The notes under the pieces are model-generated. The model was not told where the DNA came from, searched no databases, and saw only the letters and a list, made by a program, of their open reading frames with translations. A stretch of DNA of 34,864 nt from Affinundibacterium flavidum (GTDB lineage: Bacteria > Pseudomonadota > Gammaproteobacteria > Burkholderiales > Burkholderiaceae_D), in contig NZ_JACOGA010000028.1 in NCBI RefSeq assembly GCF_014284175.1, forward strand, positions 1 to 34,864. Reading direction: 5' to 3'. The position numbers were made by a program, and so were the translations under genes. Position 1 is the stretch's first letter. Each line of letters starts with the position of its first letter. Shown piece by piece: positions 16,622 to 23,371 of this stretch.

Positions 16622-16672
16622 GAAGCGCCATCCTGCTGTTGCGCTTCAGTGCTAAACAAAATGTTAGGTGTC
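16622..16672 (-). repeat. attC-like half site: core heptamer overlapping a stop, plus hairpin
   Basis: On the minus strand ACCTAAC (16663-16669) overlaps the TAA stop of the gene ending at 16664. GTTTAGC follows, then a perfect 7-bp hairpin (GAAGCGC 16622-16628 with GCGCTTC 16641-16647, 12-base loop). This order resembles the R''-L''-stem half of an integron attC site. The matching L' and GTTRRRY R' half is not seen on the other side, so it is not a complete attC. It could simply be a terminator. Confidence 0.3.
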
Positions 16673-17059
16673 TGTCTTCTTTTGTTTCGCACTGCCGTAG
16701 CCCTGATGGTCTGAAAGTCGCCCGTGTTCCTTACGCAATACTTCTCCTGTATTCGGGTCCGCCACGAACTCATAATAAACGTCTGAATCCTTATCAATGA
16801 GTCGTTCTTTGCGCATGAGCAAGCCTTGGCTGTTAGCTTGCATTCCATTGAAGTGCTCGCGGCGAACGCGCTTTTTGCTATTGCGGTTTGGGTCCTTTTG
16901 TTTGATGACAGTCGTGTTGTGGGGCAAAAACGTTTCTGTTACCTCAAACGTCATCGTGAACGCTCTACCGCCGCAGCCAGGACAATCTGGCGGTTCTCGC
17001 AAAATGACTACTTCGTTAGGAGTAGACAACCCGCACTTCACACACGTTCCATTCATCAT
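16664..17059 (-). CDS. Hypothetical protein with N-terminal zinc knuckles
   Basis: 131 residues from ATG 17057-17059, with AAGG 5 bp upstream; a GTG two codons earlier is the alternative. It starts MMNGTCVKCGL, then CPGCGG, giving two C-x2-C pairs 22 residues apart, a small zinc-ribbon-like N-terminus. A strand region (AFTMTFEVTETFLPHNTTVIKQKDPNR), a basic stretch (KKRVRREHF) and a segment DSDVYYEFVADPNTGEVLRKEHG follow. The last part, with the stem 'VYYEFVADPNTGEVL', looks like a repeatable beta-hairpin motif, but I do not recognise the family. The stop overlaps the attC-like half site described at 16622-16672. Confidence 0.6.
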   Translation of the reverse strand: MMNGTCVKCGLSTPNEVVILREPPDCPGCGGRAFTMTFEVTETFLPHNTTVIKQKDPNRNSKKRVRREHFNGMQANSQGLLMRKERLIDKDSDVYYEFVADPNTGEVLRKEHGRLSDHQGYGSAKQKKTDT

Positions 17060-17149
17060 GGACACCTTACGCCGATATGACAGAGCACAGCAACAGAAAA
17101 TATGAATCGAAGTGAAGCGGTCGACGGCGATTCTCCATCGAAAGTGTTA

Positions 17150-18265
17150 TTAGCACGCATTCGATGACGTCTGCCTAGGGGAATTGAATGGAATTGTCAT
17201 TTTACCTTTGGTTTGAATGGTGAGCTCTTCCGGGGCGGCGATTTGAGCGTTTGGGTTAGTGTGAATTTGATACTCGAACTGAAGAGAGTCTAGTCCCGTG
17301 ATGCCTCGACAGAAGAGTACGACTGCTGATATTTTTTGGCTCCAAGCCTTGAGTATTGGAGGAAAATTATCGTTGTACCATCCAAACGCACCCGGGAGAT
17401 GCGTCACGTCGCAAAGCAAAATGAATGGCATCGTACTAGAAGCTTGCTCGGCGTTTTCCTTCTTGCTTAATGAATTAATGTAGGATCTGGTGGATAGGCT
17501 CCAATTTACTTCGATTGTGGATTGAGAGGTAACTTGCTGATTTGCCGACTGATGGGCCACTTGAAATGAAAAATGGAAAGTAGCAGGCTGCGCGTATTGC
17601 TTGGGCCACCAAACAGGATTTCCCGCGTCAGGGTCGGCCTGAATCGGGGTTTCGTAAGCTTGGATAAACCAGAGTCCATATGACTCTCGCGTCTCGCCTG
17701 GTTTGAGGCCGACTACGGCAGAAATCATTTCGCAGAAATCGCTTTCGTTTGCATCGTCAGTGAAGCGAACCCTTAAGCCAGGCGCAGTAAGTACAACTTG
17801 AAGCCGCTGTGTTAGGTCGTGTGAGCGATTCTGGAGTTCGAGTTGGTGTGACTTGGGTTCCGAGTTGGTTACTTCACACTCTACGGCAATTTCACCGATT
17901 ACCGCTTTGAAATCCGGTGTCTTCCTTCCCTTGACAGTGTTAATTGTGCGGACATGGTTAGCCCAAACACTCAAAAGCGCCACCGAGTTCAATTCAGCTG
18001 AGTCTTCTGCTTTCGGACGCCCATTCAAGGAAATCGATTTTGCGATGTTCTTTAGAAGTTGTTCGCACCCCGCTTGGTCAACTTTGCTGATTGCTGCACC
18101 AAGTGCAAGGATCTCTAAAACTTGCATGCCGTCATTTGCTGGAACCCAAGCGTCTAGGCCAGGAAGGCTTGCGACGAGTTCCGCCGCGCAGTCTAGGCTG
18201 CCGTCAAAGTCTGATGACAGGTGCTCGTGAACCCAATTCGAGATTGGTTTTCGTGGGGAAGTCAA
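17150..18265 (-). CDS. Unknown protein with a possible PD-(D/E)xK-like core
   Basis: 371 residues, soluble. An N-terminal helical part (about 1-105) precedes GRKTPDFKAVIGEIAVECEV. Pro117-Asp118, a ten-residue gap, then Glu129-x-Glu131 at the end of a hydrophobic strand has the spacing of the PD-(D/E)xK nuclease core, but with Glu in place of the usual Lys. This resemblance is my inference and could be chance. The C-terminal half (about 200-371) holds strand-rich segments, an FHFSFQVAHQS stretch and a conserved-looking WYNDNFPPILKAWSQKISAVVLFCRG. Its promoter (18314-18342) nearly copies that of the gene at 14894-15322. No partner methylase or toxin is adjacent. Confidence 0.55.
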   Translation of the reverse strand: MTSPRKPISNWVHEHLSSDFDGSLDCAAELVASLPGLDAWVPANDGMQVLEILALGAAISKVDQAGCEQLLKNIAKSISLNGRPKAEDSAELNSVALLSVWANHVRTINTVKGRKTPDFKAVIGEIAVECEVTNSEPKSHQLELQNRSHDLTQRLQVVLTAPGLRVRFTDDANESDFCEMISAVVGLKPGETRESYGLWFIQAYETPIQADPDAGNPVWWPKQYAQPATFHFSFQVAHQSANQQVTSQSTIEVNWSLSTRSYINSLSKKENAEQASSTMPFILLCDVTHLPGAFGWYNDNFPPILKAWSQKISAVVLFCRGITGLDSLQFEYQIHTNPNAQIAAPEELTIQTKGKMTIPFNSPRQTSSNAC

Positions 18266-18313
18266 GTAGTGTGGTCTTATGTGGGCTAACGAGATTTAAT
18301 ATCGCAAAATGAA

Positions 18314-18342
18314 AAGATAACCGACCGCAGAAGTAAATGCAA
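18314..18342 (-). promoter_or_regulatory. Sigma-70-like promoter, copy B of a duplicated promoter
   Basis: On the minus strand: -35 TTGCAT (18337-18342), 17-bp spacer, -10 TATCTT (18314-18319), with GAAACAAA just upstream. The predicted transcript begins about 42 bases before the ATG at 18265. Over 50 ungapped bases it matches copy A (15358-15407) at about 36 positions. Confidence 0.6.
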
Positions 18343-18506
18343 TTTGTTTCAACTCTTTCGAAGCTCGCTCGTGACTCGCTTCGATTTGTTTAGACAGTAT
18401 AAACTTTAGGTTTAGTAAGATCGTTAAGGAGTGCAAATTTCTCGCTACTAATTTATCTCTTGATCCAGCAAATCCAAAATATAAAACCCCATAAGAACAA
18501 AACCAC

Positions 18507-19967
18507 TTATCCCAAAATTAAACACAATCTCACTCTCACCCCACCCTCCGCCAAATTCTCCAAACTCACCTCACCCCCATGCAAGCTAATCACCTCGCGC
18601 ACAAACGGTAATCCTAATCCGGTACTCTTCGCCGCATCAGCTCGAGGTAGTGAATAAAATCGTTCAAAGATTTTGGCTATAGCATAGTCGGGAATGCCGC
18701 TGCCTTGGTCGTCGATGAATAGAGTGAAGTGCTCGTCGTTTACTTGTTGATGCAGGTGGATTTCCGCGCCATTTTGGCTGAAAGCAATCGCATTGTCGAT
18801 TAGATTGCCGATTGCTTGCCGTAGTAAGAGTGGATCGCCTTGTAGCGTGTGAGTTTGTACTTCAAATTTGATGCGCAAATTTTTGCGGGCGATGGCGTCG
18901 CTAAAGTCGAGTAAGACTTGGTCGAGTAAGTCGACGATGTTGATGTCGCTGACTTGGCTGAGTTGCTGTTGCTTTTCGACTTTAATCAGCGCCAGAAGTT
19001 TATCGATCAATTGTTTTTGGCGTTGATTTTGCTCGATGATATTGTGTAGAAACCTACTGCGCTCGGCTGCGGGTGGATCTTCGCTGAGTAATTCTGCTGA
19101 TCCTTGAATCGCGGCGATGGGGCTTTTTAATTCATGCGCTAGTGTGTGCATCAAGGTTTCCACATATTGCTTGCCTTCTAGCTGATCGCGCATGTGTTCT
19201 AAGGCGAGGCCGAGCTCGCCGACTTCGTGTTGACCGAGTTTGGGCAGGCTGACTTTTTCATTGCGTTCTACCGCCATGACATAGTGTCGCAGTTTTTGCA
19301 AAGAGTGATTTAACCACCAGGAAAATCCTATGCCTATAAGTAAGGTGGCGACTAGTAACCAAAAACTGCGTTGCAGAATTTTGTATTGACTGCGCTCGAT
19401 AAAAGGGCGGATGGCCGACGTTGCTTTGGCGACGGTGAGTACGCCGATGATCTGTTTTGGTTCGCCTTGAGCTTGCTTAACTTGCTTAGCATAAATCGGC
19501 GCGGCAACATGCATCACCGTGCTGTTCTCATCTTCTGCATCGATACGGGTACTGCGCGCACCGTATTGACCTCGTAGCGTGAGGTAGACATCGTTCCAGC
19601 GTGAATAGTCTTTGCCAAGGTCGCGCCCACTTGAATCAAAAATCACAATGCCGCGCGCATCGGTAATGTACACGCGATAGTCGAGCGTTTTTTTATGGAC
19701 ACCGCTGATCTCGACATCCATCTGACGCGCACTGATTTGTTGTAAGCGTTGTAGCATCAGTGCTTGTGATAGTTGTCCGTTCGCGCCAGCTTGATTGACG
19801 TCATCGCTGACTAATTGTGCGAGTAATTGTGCGGTATCGACCAAAGAATCTTCTAAAGTGGCTCGCACACCCGGTTTGACTTCAGCGACAAAGACGGTGA
19901 GCACGAACCACGCTGCCAGTGCGAGGATGAGGGCATAACTGAGTAAGAGGCGCAGGCCGATTTTCAT
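18507..19967 (-). CDS. creC: Two-component sensor histidine kinase CreC
   Basis: 486 residues. Membrane helices at about 8-28 and 200-218 flank a periplasmic domain that contains the CreC-type phrase YRVYITDARGIVIFDSSGRDLGKDYSRWNDVYLTLRG. HAMP follows (about 220-265), then the dimerisation helix with phospho-acceptor His278 in LAHELKSPIAAIQGSAELL. The ATPase domain has GNLIDNAIAF, DDQGSGIP, an F-box and GLGLPFVREVI. CreC phosphorylates CreB; in Enterobacteriaceae the pair responds to carbon source or growth state and cell-wall stress. It lies 16 bp after creB. The downstream creD gene of the classical operon is absent; short unrelated genes follow instead. Confidence 0.92.
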   Translation of the reverse strand: MKIGLRLLLSYALILALAAWFVLTVFVAEVKPGVRATLEDSLVDTAQLLAQLVSDDVNQAGANGQLSQALMLQRLQQISARQMDVEISGVHKKTLDYRVYITDARGIVIFDSSGRDLGKDYSRWNDVYLTLRGQYGARSTRIDAEDENSTVMHVAAPIYAKQVKQAQGEPKQIIGVLTVAKATSAIRPFIERSQYKILQRSFWLLVATLLIGIGFSWWLNHSLQKLRHYVMAVERNEKVSLPKLGQHEVGELGLALEHMRDQLEGKQYVETLMHTLAHELKSPIAAIQGSAELLSEDPPAAERSRFLHNIIEQNQRQKQLIDKLLALIKVEKQQQLSQVSDINIVDLLDQVLLDFSDAIARKNLRIKFEVQTHTLQGDPLLLRQAIGNLIDNAIAFSQNGAEIHLHQQVNDEHFTLFIDDQGSGIPDYAIAKIFERFYSLPRADAAKSTGLGLPFVREVISLHGGEVSLENLAEGGVRVRLCLILG

Positions 19968-19983
19968 GATCTAGTGTATTTGC

Positions 19984-20682
19984 CTAGGCTTGCGCGATGC
20001 TATATCCCATGCCGCGATGCGTTTGTATGGGTTCATCTTGCGGGTTAATGAGCTTGAGTTTGGCACGTAGCGATTTGATGTGGGTATCGACTGTTCTGTC
20101 CATGGTGTTGCTGGCATTGGTCCATACCAGATCCATTAATTGCGCACGTGAAAATAAAAAATTCGGACGTTCAATGAAAGTTTTTAGCAGCAGATATTCG
20201 TAACGGGTTAAGTTGAGACAGACGCCAAAATAGAATATCCGCGCCTCTTCCGCGCGCAGTTCAAAACGCTCAGGTACTTGTTCCGGGCTGATGGGCGCGG
20301 CACCAGCTATCTGTTGCCGTCGCAAAATCGCTCGCACTCGGGCGACTAATTCACGTGGGGAAAATGGCTTACTGACATAATCATCTGCACCGATTTCTAA
20401 GCCGACGATGCGATCAATTTCATCCGCGCGTGCGGTCAAAAAAATGACGGGCGTTTGACAAAATTGACGTAAGCGACGGCAAACTTCAAAGCCATTGATG
20501 TCGGGTAAGCCCACATCCAGAATGATCAAAGCGATCTTGGCTTGCTCTGCCGATTGCAAGAGATCGAGCGCAGCTTGCCCCAGGCTCAGATGCAGCGGCG
20601 TGAAACCGTCAGTGGCTAAGGCGTAGCACAGGTTTTGTGCAATCGCGACTTCGTCTTCGATGATTAAGATGGTTTGTGACAT
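19984..20682 (-). CDS. creB: Two-component response regulator CreB (OmpR family)
   Basis: 232 residues. The receiver domain has acidic ILIIEDE, phospho-acceptor Asp56 (LIILDVGLPDINGFEV), Thr83 (FLTAR) and Lys105 (DYVSKPFSPREL). The C-terminal winged helix (about 135-230) has the OmpR/PhoB recognition helix region NTMDRTVDTHIKSLRAKL. CreB-like length and the adjacent creC support the name. The start at ATG 20680-20682 stands after a 744-bp gene-free stretch, so the operon promoter is expected there. No CreB box (TTCAC repeat) was confirmed by eye. Confidence 0.92.
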   Translation of the reverse strand: MSQTILIIEDEVAIAQNLCYALATDGFTPLHLSLGQAALDLLQSAEQAKIALIILDVGLPDINGFEVCRRLRQFCQTPVIFLTARADEIDRIVGLEIGADDYVSKPFSPRELVARVRAILRRQQIAGAAPISPEQVPERFELRAEEARIFYFGVCLNLTRYEYLLLKTFIERPNFLFSRAQLMDLVWTNASNTMDRTVDTHIKSLRAKLKLINPQDEPIQTHRGMGYSIAQA

Positions 20683-20958
20683 AGTTGGTGCGCGGTGTTG
20701 AGGATGACAGGGCTATGGTCAATCATAGTAGCAGAAGCAGGGACGCATTCAATCTAGACTTGCGTAAGTTCTGTCAATATGATGTCATGATGTATCAATA
20801 GGATTCTAATTAGCCATACAGCCCAAAAGGTTTACATTCTCGTAGTCTGTGATTGCCGTGAAGAGCCAGCCATCAAATGCTAGGGCGGCATAGGGATCTA
20901 CATAAGAGCATTCACATTATGAAAGAAGGAAAAAATCGAATTAACAACTCAGCATGTC

Positions 20959-20978
20959 ATTCCTGCGTAGGCAGGAAT
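20959..20978 (+). repeat. REP-like palindrome, copy 1
   Basis: ATTCCTGCGTAGGCAGGAAT: 8-bp perfect stem with GTAG loop, flanked by GTC on the left and CTAGCG on the right. It belongs to the 'GTCATTCC..GCAGGAATC' type of dispersed intergenic repeats found in many proteobacteria. It is related by inversion to the copy at 21315-21334. Confidence 0.65.
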
Positions 20979-21195
20979 CTAGCGGCGTTCGTTGATCGAC
21001 AAAAGACACTAAACTCCTGCCCCCGACTCAAGCATTCGAGGGCAAGCTCTACGTAGGAGCGACAGTCATTATTTTCGCTGTTTATTCGACTTGTGTAGAT
21101 ACCTATGCTTTCAAAGAGAAGCTTTGGATGGAGATAGGTTTTAGCCGTACGATAGAAACTGCGGATCGCGTCACTTTAACCCATCCCCACCCTAG

Positions 21196-21218
21196 CCCTC
21201 CCCTTGAAAGGGAGGGGA
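21196..21218. repeat. Imperfect C/G-rich hairpin of a dispersed repeat
   Basis: A CCCTCCCCTT arm and an AAGGGAGGGG arm around a two-base loop, with one internal mismatch, within a CCC-rich tract (about 21184-21218). Such C-rich/G-rich hairpins occur as intergenic repeats in several bacteria. No function can be assigned. Confidence 0.45.
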
Positions 21219-21314
21219 CTTTTAGTGACATTCCGATTTATATGAATACTTATGGTACTGGAGTCGGGGGTGGAGATCCAGTGACTTTGTCCTTGAATGA
21301 AACTACGACGCTGG

Positions 21315-21334
21315 GTTCCCGCCTGCGCGGGAAC
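21315..21334 (-). repeat. REP-like palindrome, copy 2 (inverted)
   Basis: GTTCCCGCCTGCGCGGGAAC on the plus strand: 8-bp stem, 4-base loop. Its reverse complement matches copy 1 at 15 of 20 positions. Four of the five differences are two pairs of compensatory changes that keep the stem. The flank CCAGCG also matches CTAGCG of copy 1. Confidence 0.65.
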
Positions 21335-21426
21335 GACTGTATGGAGCCAGTCTGGCATAATTTTGATTATTTTCGATAATAAACTTCCACTGATTTTTGA
21401 TTGATTGGTTTTTGCAAAGGCTACCT

Positions 21427-22056
21427 ATGTCACAACTAGTTCGCGTCGCTATCGGCGCAGATTTTCCGGAAATTCAATGGCCAGCGTGTTGCCCTGAATG
21501 TGGTACCACCAAGTCATTGCTGCGCTCGACCAGTCGCTTGGGACGTGTGAAGTCGATACGTCCGAATCTGGCCGGTGGGCTGACCATGAAGAGCGAAGTT
21601 ATGTATCTCAATTACTGGATTTGCCCTGCACACGCGGCGGAAACACGTTGGGCGAATTTGTTATTGGACAAAAGCCCTTTGATGCATTTGATCCGTTTTA
21701 TTTTTTATATGGGGGCGGTATTTGCTCTGGGTCTGTTGCTGGGACCACGTCGCCTATCGACCTTTCCTGAACTCGGTCCTATGCTAGCTTTGCCGCTGAT
21801 AGGTATCTTTGGTGTTGCTGGTCTGATCTGGGCACGCATGGCGAGCAGCGTGCGTCCCATGCGATTTGATCCAGATCAGGATGTGATTGAAATCCAGTTT
21901 CGGCAAGCGCCTTATGCTACCCGGTTTCGCGTCATGAATCGTGAGGCGACTAGTTCTCAACATACCGAAGAGACACCGTGGTTTCGCCGTAGTATCGTTT
22001 GGAAGCTGATCGTGATCGTTTTGTTTATTGCCTTCATGGCGCGGATGATGAAATAA
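21427..22056 (+). CDS. Membrane protein with N-terminal CPxC motif, unknown function
   Basis: 209 residues from ATG 21427, with AAAGG 7 bp upstream; the longer frame from a TTG at 21397 lacks support. The N-terminal cytosolic part has CCPECGT and later CPAH, a possible metal knuckle. Three hydrophobic segments follow: about 86-105 (LIRFIFYMGAVFALGLLLG), 112-135 (ELGPMLALPLIGIFGVAGLIW) and 189-206 (IVWKLIVIVLFIAFMARMM). Between them lies a soluble portion with FDPDQDVIEIQFRQAPYATRF. I do not recognise the family. It is convergent with the serine hydrolase, 29 bp apart. Confidence 0.65.
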   Translation: MSQLVRVAIGADFPEIQWPACCPECGTTKSLLRSTSRLGRVKSIRPNLAGGLTMKSEVMYLNYWICPAHAAETRWANLLLDKSPLMHLIRFIFYMGAVFALGLLLGPRRLSTFPELGPMLALPLIGIFGVAGLIWARMASSVRPMRFDPDQDVIEIQFRQAPYATRFRVMNREATSSQHTEETPWFRRSIVWKLIVIVLFIAFMARMMK

Positions 22057-22085
22057 AAAGGCGGAAATAGAAATACGGAAATAGG

Positions 22086-23276
22086 CTATTTTCCCATCGC
22101 CGCATACGCCAGTTTTTTAAATTCAAACGAATACGGATGCCAGAACGCCATTTGACGCTGCGTCATCAATAGTCCCGCGATATTGTGACGTGGCGAAATC
22201 CACCAATGGGTGCCGGCCATGCCGCCCCATTCGAATTCACCTTCTGCACCAGCCGGATCATTCTCCCCCGGGCGCAAAGTCACCGCACCACCCAGACCAA
22301 AACCCTTGCCCGGTACATCTCCAACACCGGGAAATGCAATGCCCCAACCCGCGGGCAAGTGATTTTGCATCATGCTTTGTATCGATTCTGGTTTCAACAC
22401 TGCATGACCACCGGGCAGAAAACTACGCATCAGCATCAGCATATCGTGCATGCTCGAAACTAAGCCGCCACCACCGGAGAAGCGCGGTATCGGTTTTAAA
22501 AAGGCATCGGGATACGGTGATTTTTCTAAGCGCTTAAGATCGCGGTTTAAGACATTCATCGTATCTGTGCCTGCATAGTAAGCAGCCAGGCGTTCATGTT
22601 TATGCGGCGGCACCCAAAAGCTGGTGTCGTTCATCCCCAACGGCGACAAAATATGCGCGTGCAGATACACATCAAAATTGTCGCCACTGACGACTTCCAC
22701 TAAACGCGATAAGACATCGGTAGCGATCGAATATTCCCAACGTTCGCCCGGATGAAAGCTTAGCGGCAAGTCTTCTAAGACGTTGATGAGTTCAGATAAA
22801 GGTTCAAACGCATTTAAGACTTTGCGTTCGATATAGGCTTTGTAAATCGTACTGCCATGATCGAGCAAGCCATAGCTGAGGCCAGAAGTATGCGTCAATA
22901 ATTGACGTACAGTGATGGCAGAACGGGCGGTTTCGGTTTGATTGATGTCAGTTGCGCCGGGGATTAAAACTTGACGCTTGCCGAGCTGTGGCAGATAGAT
23001 TTCCACCGCATCATCTAGTCCCAATTTACCTTGCTCGATTAACTGCATGATCGCCATTGAAGTCAGCAGTTTCGTATTCGAAAATACGCGGAACAAATGA
23101 TCGTGGCGCAAAGGGATTTGGTTTTCTATATCCGCCCAACCCGCTGCGTGAAAATGCACTAAATCTTGTCCAGATAAAATTGCCGAAGACACGCCAGACA
23201 GAATTTTTCTATCGACATAGCTTTGCATCGCAGGCGCAATCGCGCTGAAATCGTAGTGGCTGGGTGTGATAAGCAT
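22086..23276 (-). CDS. Beta-lactamase-family serine hydrolase (class C/EstB-like)
   Basis: 396 residues. Nucleophile motif S-x-x-K as SNTK (Ser66, Lys69) in LFRVFSNTKLLTSMAIMQL; a tyrosine motif YSI at 182-184; and GGMAGTHWW near the C-terminus in the place of the KTG/HTG box. LLTHTSGLSYGLLDHG and NDTSFWVPP are typical of the large serine-hydrolase/transpeptidase-like family (EstB, LovD and peptide hydrolases). No signal peptide, so probably cytosolic. That argues for an esterase or D-aminopeptidase-type activity rather than antibiotic resistance; the substrate is unknown. It is divergent from glycerate kinase across 95 bp. Confidence 0.9.
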   Translation of the reverse strand: MLITPSHYDFSAIAPAMQSYVDRKILSGVSSAILSGQDLVHFHAAGWADIENQIPLRHDHLFRVFSNTKLLTSMAIMQLIEQGKLGLDDAVEIYLPQLGKRQVLIPGATDINQTETARSAITVRQLLTHTSGLSYGLLDHGSTIYKAYIERKVLNAFEPLSELINVLEDLPLSFHPGERWEYSIATDVLSRLVEVVSGDNFDVYLHAHILSPLGMNDTSFWVPPHKHERLAAYYAGTDTMNVLNRDLKRLEKSPYPDAFLKPIPRFSGGGGLVSSMHDMLMLMRSFLPGGHAVLKPESIQSMMQNHLPAGWGIAFPGVGDVPGKGFGLGGAVTLRPGENDPAGAEGEFEWGGMAGTHWWISPRHNIAGLLMTQRQMAFWHPYSFEFKKLAYAAMGK

Positions 23277-23371
23277 GAGTAAATTATCCGAATCTGAGTT
23301 AGCGAAAAGAGATCGCCTAAGACGAGCAAAGCTGGTATTTTAGCCGCTCGGAGTGATTGCGCCAAAACAAG

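Larger units (their letters stand above)
20683..21426. other. Gene-free stretch with a cluster of dispersed-repeat palindromes
   Basis: 744 bp between creB and the CPxC membrane protein. It holds the creB promoter region at its left. From about 20950 to 21345 there is a mosaic of repeat-like sequence: an 8-bp palindrome, an imperfect C/G-rich hairpin and a second palindrome that is the inverted relative of the first. Reading frames here (for example one encoding PAQAGTQ on the minus strand) follow the repeats and are not genes. Confidence 0.6.

Noticed and set aside
21176..21358. 60-residue minus-strand frame containing VVPAQAGTQRR
   Set aside because: The frame is produced by the REP-like repeat itself; this phrase is a common artefact of such repeats.
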